A stretch of 64,000 bases of DNA, taken from an uncultured Desulfobulbaceae bacterium (GTDB lineage Bacteria > Desulfobacterota > Desulfobulbia > Desulfobulbales > Desulfobulbaceae). The position numbers and the translations under genes were made by a program. Each line of letters opens with the position of its first letter. The stretch's first letter is position 1. This document shows, one piece after another, positions 16,401-23,829 of the stretch. Where the stretch lies: positions 186,001 to 250,000 of the forward strand of contig CAMYLK010000002.1 of NCBI GenBank assembly GCA_947259225.1, given 5' to 3'. The notes beneath the pieces were generated by a model. The model saw only the letters and a program-made list of their open reading frames with translations. It ran no database searches and was not told the DNA's origin.

Positions 16401-18710
16401 TGGTGCAGTAAACTGAAAAAAGAACACAGCTCCCTTGCCGGCATAGTTCATCTGGCCCAGATTGGCGCCGGGCAGCTCCAGGCTGACGGCACAACACAAG
16501 ACTGGCTCAGGCAGCTGCAGGCTAATGAAAAATCCCTGTTTATTCTGCTGCATGATCTTAACTCCATTTGCAATGAGCACGCCCATATCCTGTCTGCCAG
16601 TTCTCTGGGTGGGGAATTCTGCAGGAGGCCGGGAAAATGTTCCGGATTGTCCCTGCAGGGTGGTGCCGTCGGTATGCTGAAATCACTGTCAGAAGAGCTG
16701 CCGGGCCTGCGGATAAGGGTTGTTGATCTTGATGCAGAGCAGGAAACAGAAGCACTGGCTGCAACTCTAATAAATGAAATGGAACTGATTGGTGGGCGTC
16801 TTGAGGTCGGTTACCCTGAAGGAAACAGGACTATTTTTAAGACTGTTTCTGCGAATGTAGAGGAAAGAGATGAAAGTCATGAGGCGATCAGTGATCTGGT
16901 CGTCCTGGCAACCGGCGGCCTGAAAGGCGTAACGGCAGAGATATTGAGGGAAGTAGCGGTCGCTGGTAATACAATTATTGTAACAGGCCGTAGCACAATG
17001 CCGGAGGATGTTGAACACGAAACGCTGAAAAAACTTCAGACCGAAGCAGAACTGCGCGAATTCTTTATTGATGAAGTACGCAAGGGAAACATGCAAATAA
17101 CCCCGGCAGAAATCAAGCAAAAGATACGGTCTGTTCTTGCTGCAAGGGAGATGCGAGGCAATTTGGAGGACTTTCGCCAGCGCGGGGCCTCGGTGGAATA
17201 TTACGCCGTTGACGTAACCGATGATGATGGTATGCGTGAACTGGTAAACAAGGTTCAGGGTAAATATGGTCCAATATCAGGAGTAGTTCACGGAGCTGGC
17301 ATAATAGAAGATAAACTTCTCTCAGACAAAACCAGCGAGAGCTGGTCGCGGGTGGTGGAAACAAAAATAATAGGTCTTTTGCTGCTGCAGAAATATCTGG
17401 ACCCTGACGCTCTCAGGTTTTTTACAGTATTCAGTTCAGTTGCCGGCCGATACGGCAATAGCGGTCAATCAGATTACGCAACGGCAAATGAGCTCATGAA
17501 CAGGATCTGCTGTCAATTGCGAAATATCTGGCCGAACAAGGTGAATATCAAGGCTCTTTGCTGGGGCCCCTGGGGGCCGACACTTTTTGGGGCCGGCATG
17601 GTTACAGCGGAAACCGAGGCCAAATTTGCCGAAAAAGGGGTGTTTCTGGTGAGCGCCGAAGCCGGTAGGAATCTCTTTATAAATGAACTGACACACAATC
17701 GTGATCATGGCGTTGAGATAATCTGCGGTCAGGGGCCCTGGGAAGAAAGAGAGGTTGCAATGGCTTCGGCAGACGGAAAAATAGTGCCGATGCCGATCGA
17801 ATCGAATGCACCTCTTCTCAATACTGCAACAATGACCACCCTGGATGACGGCAAACAGATAATCACCCTCAATCTTAACAGCGATCATTCATATCTCCAG
17901 GATCATCGTATTGATAATATTCAGGTGCTGCCTGCTGCTGCTGCGCTTGAGATCATGGCAGAGGCTGCAGGCTTTTTATGGCCCGGATGGAAGGTGTGTG
18001 AAGTTCGTGATTGCCGATTACTGAAAGGAATTGAAGTTAAAGAGGACAATCAGACATTGAACATTGTCATCGAAACGACTGAACAGGCCAGCCGTGAATC
18101 AATAGAGGTAAATGCCAGTATCGAATCGACAATGGATAGTGGGAATACACGATACCATTATCGCGCAGTATTGCGTCTTGCCCCGCAGGTTGCAACAGGA
18201 TTCACCCGCAAACCCCATTTATATGCCGAGAAAAACCTTGAAGTGCACAAGGCCTACGCTGAATGGTTGTTTCATGGCCCGAGGTTCCAGGTAATTGAAG
18301 AAATTGCAGGACTGTCAGATATGGGGGCCCAAGGGCTGATACGAACCACATCGCCTGGCTTGTGGATGAAAAATTCTGAAAACGGCTATGGCCAATGGAT
18401 ATTTGATCCGGCTCTTGTTGATGCGGCTCCCCAGATGGCCATATTGTGGTCCCGTGCGTTTCGTGATGAAACCGCACTTCCGGCACGGTTCGATCGAATC
18501 GTTCGCTTTGCTGAAACTTTGCCGGAAAAACTTGTCATGGATTTTGAAAGAGTCGAATCGGAAGAATCTCACCTGGTCAGAGCGAATATCTATTTTTCAG
18601 ATGATCAGGACAATGTCATGCTGATGATAGAAGGTATGGAGTGTATTTCAAGCGCTGAGTTGAACCGCATATGTGGTACGGCGAAATCGGTCGAGAATAT
18701 CACGGCGTAG
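10422..18710 (+). CDS. Giant iterative FAS/PKS: NMO-NMO-KS-AT-ACP-KR-DH (PfaD/PfaA-like)
   Basis: 2762 aa, apparently cytoplasmic. Domains in order: two nitronate-monooxygenase/FabK-like enoyl-reductase barrels (about 1-320 and 329-630); ketosynthase (about 697-1140; DAACASSL with Cys886, EAHGTGT with His1021, GHTKATAG with His1061); acyltransferase (about 1250-1560; GHSYGE with Ser1360); Gln/Pro-rich linker; one acyl carrier domain (LGIDSI, Ser1858); ketoreductase (about 1950-2450; Ser2339/Tyr2352); C-terminal hot-dog dehydratase (HRIDNIQVLP with His2495, Asp2667). KS-AT-ACP-KR-DH is the order of PfaA in omega-3 polyunsaturated fatty acid synthases and resembles enediyne PKSs, while the N-terminal reductase corresponds to separate PfaD. 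The first reductase copy has Leu139 where the second has His467 in the EAGGH motif. Start ATG 10422, weak ribosome site. The product is unknown. Confidence 0.9.
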   Translation: MERSRIIVLTLPGSPQPSLAVAACRAGAVGVIDCEYIEEERDALEAFDSLYHLTDRPFGIRLPGDDIQFIDSILDKKYQSLTHAILAFPVCKNLEEVVEKLQRQSIQVYQECFDLDDVRSAERAGIDGIVAKGNEAGGLVSHESSFILLQRFLSETTLPVYVQGGIGLHSAAACIASGAAGVVIDSQCALTTESPIPGELKKKIASFDGTETVCLETPNNLICRISSRLNMPIVKRLTEKIQKYQAANTDQKEDILFLRECISENVVAAANENKIYLLGQDIGFAGYLGRKYVTVGGIVQAITDSVNDSKRLAIAGEILQENSLLAKSHNTQYPIVQGPMARISDTPEFALKIAESGALPFLAAAMIRGQELEKMLSATKQLLQDKPFGVGLLGFMPDEAYRKQLKAMFKVKPQFALIAGGRPEQAEVLEEKGIATYLHVPSPGLLKIFLNNGARRFVFEGREAGGHVAPLCSFVLWESMSTVLLEYLEQNNQAEDLHVLFAGGIHDSLSSAVVAVLAAPLARLGVKVGLQLGSIYLFTNEIVGTGAIEDRYRKEVVASNKTVLLETGLGHASRCTPSPFTEEFLKQKKQLQIQGKPVQEIRDQLEKINLGRLRIAAKGIAKQKSDAVEGKNELVELNTQEQHRQGLYMVGQLGSLRDKSLTITEVHMDISTGGSKRLRKLAGKRKRKTRKNRRSLSADIAIIGMEGILPGAESIQKYWNNILNSVNAIREIPKERWDWRLYYDADRSAKDKVYSKWGGFVEDMVFDPTRYGMPPKSIESVDPMQLMALEIAFRTLADAGYQDRYFERDKASVIIGASGGAGDVGIQYGLRAELPRFQGGLPNSVAERLPEWTEDTFAGILLNVIAGRIANRLNFGGVNYTTDAACASSLTAVYQGVNELIAGRSDLVVAGGVDTVQGPFGYLCFSKTQALSPRGRCNTFDTSADGIVISEGIAMILLKRLADAERDGDRIYAVIKGIGASSDGRAKGLTAPLPAGQMSAMRRAYEQAGFGPDTVELFEAHGTGTVAGDTAELESTISMLKEAGARPHNSVVGSVKTMIGHTKATAGVAGLIKAALSLHHQVLPPHFGVKQPNQVLQQPDCPLYLIDQPMPWLVETDRPRRAASSAFGFGGTNFHAVLEEYSGEYRPQLRSAVAQQWPAELLLFGADGRSSLIDLLSRLHDQLKITNDIELRDIAYSLAKDWRYCEESIAIVAEDFDDLLKKVSGVLDFLQDKIQDLPVGIYHGNSSQPAGEVAVLFSGQGSQYPGMAQEVALHFPVFAQTLAEADDILNERFFSRFGDGVRLSHFILPRGAYDSDKKRDAAKALTSTDVAQPALGAVGAGYWRLINSFGLYPEMLGGHSYGEFAALFASGHYDFATLMALSEARGRYIVDNVRDAGAELGTMAAVQADRAEVEKTISGVADVIIANHNAPRQSIISGSKESVSDAVEKLSEKGIKAGLIPVAAAFHSSFVQAAQANLADLIENTTWHKGTIQVYSNTVGDKHSGDIEEIKQTMAKHLVKPVEFVSQIEAMYRDGARIFLELGPKTVLTGLVGRILNERPHKAVSVDGIKGGVTGILNTFGQLTCAGIRLDTVKLFEGRGCIHGDIGDLSSLRRRTPVPKHAWILNSSGVRRAGEPVKQIGVRIEDKNNSKNNSPRESMQADGGDALNSQNESTLFNLQEDPKNHGRNPKRMNRRQTPHASDPGIMAEYFDTMRQFLDTQERIMSMYLGGVPAGRRQGMRPARTVQKHPYTKNPEQDIMEKAPRVHQEIQPAKTTLESETPIAENSQALKPDPQSNPETGSAHGQAPQEKTAGETPDDVIDRSKMTGILLDIVEDKTGYPKDMIGMDQNLEADLGIDSIKRVEIVGAMMKTLPSGYGEKMGDDLSDLNTQSTLNGMLDLLAGLKPEEVAARPFDQAGMGTMTLQDDHPFRHIIEPEQEAINGSAPKILNRGHFVITSDKLGVAQTLSEMLIARECSVSIVDSGTLEDEASLKQWCSKLKKEHSSLAGIVHLAQIGAGQLQADGTTQDWLRQLQANEKSLFILLHDLNSICNEHAHILSASSLGGEFCRRPGKCSGLSLQGGAVGMLKSLSEELPGLRIRVVDLDAEQETEALAATLINEMELIGGRLEVGYPEGNRTIFKTVSANVEERDESHEAISDLVVLATGGLKGVTAEILREVAVAGNTIIVTGRSTMPEDVEHETLKKLQTEAELREFFIDEVRKGNMQITPAEIKQKIRSVLAAREMRGNLEDFRQRGASVEYYAVDVTDDDGMRELVNKVQGKYGPISGVVHGAGIIEDKLLSDKTSESWSRVVETKIIGLLLLQKYLDPDALRFFTVFSSVAGRYGNSGQSDYATANELMNRICCQLRNIWPNKVNIKALCWGPWGPTLFGAGMVTAETEAKFAEKGVFLVSAEAGRNLFINELTHNRDHGVEIICGQGPWEEREVAMASADGKIVPMPIESNAPLLNTATMTTLDDGKQIITLNLNSDHSYLQDHRIDNIQVLPAAAALEIMAEAAGFLWPGWKVCEVRDCRLLKGIEVKEDNQTLNIVIETTEQASRESIEVNASIESTMDSGNTRYHYRAVLRLAPQVATGFTRKPHLYAEKNLEVHKAYAEWLFHGPRFQVIEEIAGLSDMGAQGLIRTTSPGLWMKNSENGYGQWIFDPALVDAAPQMAILWSRAFRDETALPARFDRIVRFAETLPEKLVMDFERVESEESHLVRANIYFSDDQDNVMLMIEGMECISSAELNRICGTAKSVENITA

Positions 18711-18739
18711 ATCGCATAAACAAACAAGGGAATCATTCT

Positions 18740-21700
18740 GTGTCTGATAAAATGACGACGAGCCAGGAACCAATTGCCATAATCGGAATGGCCTGTATAT
18801 TTCCACAGGCTCCTGATATAAGGCAGTTCTGGCAGAATATTCTTGGTGAGGTTGACGCGATAAGCGAACCTCAGCCGGAATGGGAGGCAGATCGTTACCT
18901 CAACTCCAACAGGATCAACACACCTTATGGAGGGTACCTGAGGGACCTCTATCGATTTGATCCCGGTACCTTCGGCATAATACCCAATTCAGTTGACGGC
19001 GGAGAACCTGATCAGTTTATTGCACTTCATGTCACATATAACGCACTCAGGGACGCCGGCTACGTTCGAGATGATTATGACCACCGTGAAACCGGAATTA
19101 TTCTGGGGCACTCCACCTACCTCCATAGAGGGCAGGGTAATCTCATTCAGCATAACCTGGTGCTCGATCAGACAGTTGAGCTCCTTGAGGCAATCTTGCC
19201 TTCACTCACCAATGATAAACTTTCCCGGATCCGCAAACTGCTGAAAAAGAGGCTTCCACAGTTTAATGCTGACATTGTGCCAGGTCTCGTGCCCAATGTT
19301 ATGACCGGCAGAATAGCAAATCGGCTCAACCTGAAGGGACCGAACTATTTGATTGATGCCGCCTGCTCATCCTCCCTGCTTGCTGTCAGTGCGGCGATGG
19401 ATGAGTTACGCAACGATCGCAGCCGTATCATGATAGCAGGTGGTGTAAACGCCTCGCTTCCGGCCGAGGTATCCGTTATTTTTACCCAGCTTGGTGCCCT
19501 GAGCGGGCGCGGCAAGGTGCGTCCTTTTGAAGCAGGAAGTGACGGTACGCTTTTAGGCGAAGGTCTCGGCGTGGTGGTCTTGAAAAAATTATCTGATGCC
19601 AGTGAGGACGGAGACCGTGTTTATGCTGTCATTCATGAAGTAGGCCAGGCCAGCGACGGGAGGGGGCACGGACTGCTGGCTCCGAGTATTGAAGGAGAAG
19701 CCCTGGCTATTGAGAGGGCATATGCAAAAAGCAAAATCGATCCTGAAACGGTTGAGGTTGTTGAAGCACATGGAACCGGAATCCCATTGGGAGATAAAAC
19801 CGAAATAGCAGCGTTGAAGAAAATTTTCGGGACAAGAAAGGGACCTCAGGGAACCATTGCCATCGGATCAGTAAAATCAATGATCAGCCACTGCATTCCT
19901 GCAGCAGGGATAGCAGGAATGATCAAAAGTGCTCTTGCCCTGCACCACAAGGTAATTCCACCAACTCTCTGTGATAAAGTGAATCCTGAGCTCGGTATAG
20001 AAGGTACACCGTTTTATGTTAACACCAAGGCCAAGCCCTGGATTTCCCGGCCAGGCACCCCGCGCCGCTCCGGGATCAATTCCTTCGGGTTCGGCGGTAT
20101 CAACACCCACGCCATTCTGGAAGAAAGTCCGCAGAATACATCGCAACCATTAAAACTTTCCTCATGGCCCGCCGAACTCTGCATTTTTGCAGGACAAGAT
20201 CTGGAAAGTTTGAAAGGCAACCTGCAGCAGGTCGTAAAGATCATAGGAGAACATGACAGCCTGGAACTTGGCGATATTGCCGCTTCTCTTGCTGCCATGG
20301 ATACAGATACGGATTATAGGTTGGCGATGGTTGTGAAGGACAAGGCTGATCTTGACAAAAAGATCCGGCAGGCGCTCAATCGTCTTGAAAAGGAAAGCAG
20401 CCTGCGCTGGTCAACTCGCGGCGGTGTATTTTTCAGCAGCAGTCCCCTTGAAGGAAAGCTTGCATTCATGTTTCCCGGAGAAGGGTCACAGTATCTTCAC
20501 ATGTTCGAGGACGTGTCCTTATGCTTTGATGAGGTCAGAGAGTGGTTCGATTTCTGGCGGGCTCTCTATCCCAGCAAGTCTGGTGAGAGCCGCACTGATA
20601 TTATATTCCCTCCACAAAGTGAGCTGACGGGACCTCGGCGTGAAAAGCTTGAGAAAAGGCTGCATGAAATGGATGTTGGTTCAGAGGCGGTTTTTATCGG
20701 CGGCCAGGCCATGAATTCACTGCTTTATTCCATGGGTATCGAGCCGGATGTCATGGTCGGGCACAGTACCGGCGAGTCTTCCGCCCTGGCTGCTTCAGGC
20801 GCAATTGCAGTCAGTGAACTTTCACAGCTTGCCGATTTTATCCGGGAATTAAACGTGGTGTACCAGCATGTCCTGGAGCAGGGCAAGATTCCAACAGGAG
20901 CATTGCTGACTGTCGGAGCTCTTTCCAGGACGGAGCTTGAAGAACATCTTGGAGCTTATGGCGACCAGGTTGTCATTGCCATGGACAACTGCGCCAACCA
21001 GCTTGTACTGTTTGGAGAGGAAGACACTATCCTGTCACTGCAGAAAACATTGATTAGTGCAGGCGGTATCTGCATTCTCCTTCCCTTTGATCGCGGCTAT
21101 CACACCGAAAACTTTTCAGCTGTAAGTGAAGCGTTTCTCAAATACTACGCCTCCATTGGCTTGAAATCACCGAACCTTCCCCTTTATTCATGCGCAAAAG
21201 CTGATCTTTTCCCCAAGAGTGCAAAAGGGGTTAGGAGTCTTGCGGCAGGCCAGTGGTCGACCAGGGTACGTTTCCGGGAAACAGTTGGAAAGATGTATGA
21301 AGACGGTGTTCGCTATTTCATCGAGGTGGGGCCTTCCGGCAATCTCAGCGCCTTTGTAAACGATATTCTGGCAAAAAAAGAATTTCTTGCCATTCCGTCA
21401 AACCTTCGCCAGAAAAACGGGGTTGAACAGATCCTTGTTCTTATGGCGCAGCTGTATATCAATAAGAAATCGGTCAACCTTGGGAGACTTTTTGAGTCCC
21501 GCTGCGTTAAGAATAAGCTCTTCTCAGGCGAAGAGTTGAAAACGAATCCGGGCATGCTGTTGGACAACACAATGCCTGTTCTGCATCTTACGGAGAATGA
21601 TAGGTCGGAATTGCATGAAATGACCACATCTGCTGGATCGGTAAGTCAAGAAAATGTCCACAACGGTTTTCGCTCTGAAGATACAGAACAAATGTCATTC

Positions 21701-23515
21701 GCGATTCCTTCAACCGCAGATGACCAAGGTCCCGATGAGGTCATGACCGATTATTTTGATCTCATGCGGTCTTTCCTGGATCAACAGAATTCGCTCATTG
21801 AGAGATTGGGGTTCACGGAAGAAGTTTACCAGGATGGGAGTAGGAATGTTGAGGACTTCATTCCATTTCTGGACACAATTATTGAACGAACCGATCTTCG
21901 GGTCGAAGCACAATGCCACCTGGCAGTCCAGCAGGACAACTTCCTGCACGACCATATACTCTCCGGTCCTGTATCTGATAAGAATGAAGATCTTCTCGGG
22001 CTGAGCTGTGTACCCCTGATGGTGAGCCTGGAAATTATGGCTGAGGCCTGCTGTCTTTTGGCGAACACGCCTGTGGTAACTACAATCGAAAATGTGGCAG
22101 CTTATGGCTGGATAGCGCTTGACAGTGAAGAGACCACCCTTAATGTCCAGGCCGAGGCATTACTTTCAAAAAATGATACATTCCGTGCGCAGATAATCAG
22201 TGACGGCAAAGTAGCTGTGACTGCAGACTTTTGTTTTGATGATGATCGGCGATTGGGCAGTCTGCCTGACCTGACCGAACGGCAGGAATTCCGCTGGCCG
22301 GGTCGCGAGCTGTATTATATAGGCATGTTCCATGGGCCTATTTTTCAAAGTATCCGTCGTGTTGACGCCTGGGATCAGCAGGGAATTGATGCAGAGCTTT
22401 CAGAAGTCAGCCTGGATAATTTTTTTGCCAAGGGCTCCAGGGCAAACCTGGTACTTAATCCGGTCTTGCTTGATGCTTTCGGTCAGTTGGCGGCATATTG
22501 GATAGCCCAGCAGATAGGTACGGACTTTAACTGTTTTCCGTCGACAATAGAGCGCATCGAGTTGTATGAGGGTTGTCCCAGTGATGTACAGGGTCTTATG
22601 CTCAAGGCCAGACAGCAGCCCGTTGATCAGGCGGCAGACACAATTGATGGAGCGCGAGCCTGGCAATTTGAATGTTGCGACAGCCAGGGACGTCCTCTGG
22701 TTAGAGCGGTTAATCTCGTCAATGTATTTTTCAGTGTGCCTCACCGGTTCTACCAATTCAGACGAGACCCCCTCAATGGCTTTCTGGGAGAGCCCAACAG
22801 TGCTGTTACAAATGAGAGCACCCTGCTTTGGGAACTCCCCCATTTTTCTGAAAATTTCTGTTCCCAGTCTTCCGGAATTTTCATGCGTATTTTGGCGCTT
22901 GCTCTGCTGGATCATGAAGAGCGTGACCAGTGGAGGGAACTCACGGGTAACATCCGTTATAAGAGACAGTGGCTGCTTGGCCGCGCGTGTATTAAGGAAG
23001 CGGTCAGGTCCTGGATTTATCAACGAACCGGAGAATTGATCCATGCTGCTGACATCATCGTTCATCATGATGAAATGGGGGCTCCTTTCGTGGATGGATG
23101 GTGGCGAGACAGCATCATCCAGGCTCCGGCGGTCTCGCTGAGTCATGACAGGGAGAAATCACTGGCAGCAGTGTGTTTTCCCAACAAGCGGGTCGGAGTT
23201 GACATGGAGCATATGAGCAGAATTCGTCATCCCGACCTGATTGAAGGATCATTGACTAAAAGCGAGCAGGCACTGCTTGGTGGACTGACTGACTCGCATC
23301 TGACCGAAAAGGTTTTGCGAATATGGTGTGCCAAAGAAGCCGCAGCAAAATATCTGGGTCTTGGTCTTCAAGGACGGCCCGAAGAATTTGAGGTTGAATT
23401 TTTTGACAATGGGTGGGATAAAGCCCGTGTCAATTATAACGACACCGTTGTTGAGCTTGCAGTAGTATGTGAAAATGATTCGATCGTGGCTCTTGCTACC
23501 GATCATTCGGTATAA
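18740..23515 (+). CDS. Second synthase subunit: KS-AT-DH-phosphopantetheinyl transferase fusion
   Basis: About 1591 aa from GTG 18740, preceded at 8 bases by AAGGGA; the frame runs back to 18671 inside the previous gene, but without a ribosome site. Domains in order: ketosynthase (IDAACSSSL with Cys209, EAHGTGI with His344, SHCIPAAG with His384); acyltransferase (GHSTGE, Ser676); linker; hot-dog dehydratase (LHDHILSG with His1072, LLDAFGQ with Asp1245); C-terminal Sfp-type phosphopantetheinyl transferase (VGVDMEHM and WCAKEAAAK near 1529). No carrier domain or ketoreductase is seen. It must therefore work with the carrier of the first synthase or with the discrete ACP just downstream, and the transferase presumably activates them. 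It is comparable to PfaC plus PfaE of PUFA synthases but differently fused. Confidence 0.9.
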   Translation: MSDKMTTSQEPIAIIGMACIFPQAPDIRQFWQNILGEVDAISEPQPEWEADRYLNSNRINTPYGGYLRDLYRFDPGTFGIIPNSVDGGEPDQFIALHVTYNALRDAGYVRDDYDHRETGIILGHSTYLHRGQGNLIQHNLVLDQTVELLEAILPSLTNDKLSRIRKLLKKRLPQFNADIVPGLVPNVMTGRIANRLNLKGPNYLIDAACSSSLLAVSAAMDELRNDRSRIMIAGGVNASLPAEVSVIFTQLGALSGRGKVRPFEAGSDGTLLGEGLGVVVLKKLSDASEDGDRVYAVIHEVGQASDGRGHGLLAPSIEGEALAIERAYAKSKIDPETVEVVEAHGTGIPLGDKTEIAALKKIFGTRKGPQGTIAIGSVKSMISHCIPAAGIAGMIKSALALHHKVIPPTLCDKVNPELGIEGTPFYVNTKAKPWISRPGTPRRSGINSFGFGGINTHAILEESPQNTSQPLKLSSWPAELCIFAGQDLESLKGNLQQVVKIIGEHDSLELGDIAASLAAMDTDTDYRLAMVVKDKADLDKKIRQALNRLEKESSLRWSTRGGVFFSSSPLEGKLAFMFPGEGSQYLHMFEDVSLCFDEVREWFDFWRALYPSKSGESRTDIIFPPQSELTGPRREKLEKRLHEMDVGSEAVFIGGQAMNSLLYSMGIEPDVMVGHSTGESSALAASGAIAVSELSQLADFIRELNVVYQHVLEQGKIPTGALLTVGALSRTELEEHLGAYGDQVVIAMDNCANQLVLFGEEDTILSLQKTLISAGGICILLPFDRGYHTENFSAVSEAFLKYYASIGLKSPNLPLYSCAKADLFPKSAKGVRSLAAGQWSTRVRFRETVGKMYEDGVRYFIEVGPSGNLSAFVNDILAKKEFLAIPSNLRQKNGVEQILVLMAQLYINKKSVNLGRLFESRCVKNKLFSGEELKTNPGMLLDNTMPVLHLTENDRSELHEMTTSAGSVSQENVHNGFRSEDTEQMSFAIPSTADDQGPDEVMTDYFDLMRSFLDQQNSLIERLGFTEEVYQDGSRNVEDFIPFLDTIIERTDLRVEAQCHLAVQQDNFLHDHILSGPVSDKNEDLLGLSCVPLMVSLEIMAEACCLLANTPVVTTIENVAAYGWIALDSEETTLNVQAEALLSKNDTFRAQIISDGKVAVTADFCFDDDRRLGSLPDLTERQEFRWPGRELYYIGMFHGPIFQSIRRVDAWDQQGIDAELSEVSLDNFFAKGSRANLVLNPVLLDAFGQLAAYWIAQQIGTDFNCFPSTIERIELYEGCPSDVQGLMLKARQQPVDQAADTIDGARAWQFECCDSQGRPLVRAVNLVNVFFSVPHRFYQFRRDPLNGFLGEPNSAVTNESTLLWELPHFSENFCSQSSGIFMRILALALLDHEERDQWRELTGNIRYKRQWLLGRACIKEAVRSWIYQRTGELIHAADIIVHHDEMGAPFVDGWWRDSIIQAPAVSLSHDREKSLAAVCFPNKRVGVDMEHMSRIRHPDLIEGSLTKSEQALLGGLTDSHLTEKVLRIWCAKEAAAKYLGLGLQGRPEEFEVEFFDNGWDKARVNYNDTVVELAVVCENDSIVALATDHSV

Positions 23516-23535
23516 CCAGTAAGGAAAATAAAGTA

Positions 23536-23829
23536 ATGAGTGAATTAACGAACAAAACCGTAGAAAAAGTCTTGGCCGAGATTGTCGAAGACCTGGTTCA
23601 GGACTGGGGCCTGGATCTGGATGAAGGAATTACCGAAAAGACGCTGTTGGTCAACGAACTGGAATTTGCCTCAGTTGACATTATACAGCTTTGCGTCGCC
23701 ATTGAGCAGCATTACGAGCAGAAGATAGGTTTTCAGGATCTTCTCATGAAAAACGGCAGCTATATTTCGGATCTGTCTATTGCACAGCTCACCGACTTTG
23801 TAACAGCCAAACTAAACATGGAGTCATGA
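23536..23829 (+). CDS. Discrete acyl carrier protein
   Basis: 97 aa, four-helix carrier fold by pattern. The attachment motif is LEFASVDIIQL with Ser46, where most carriers have DSL or DSI: the Asp before Ser is replaced by Ala, but the following hydrophobic-Asp is kept. It starts 20 bases after the second synthase with an AAGGA site, so it belongs to the same transcript. It is a likely substrate of the fused phosphopantetheinyl transferase. It may hold a starter unit or carry the finished acyl chain to the tailoring enzymes downstream. Its stop overlaps the ATG of the next gene (ATGATG), indicating translational coupling. Confidence 0.85.
   Translation: MSELTNKTVEKVLAEIVEDLVQDWGLDLDEGITEKTLLVNELEFASVDIIQLCVAIEQHYEQKIGFQDLLMKNGSYISDLSIAQLTDFVTAKLNMES

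Noticed and set aside
22400-23146. 248-aa antisense open frame inside the second synthase
   Set aside because: The plus strand encodes the DH and PPTase domains with clear motifs.
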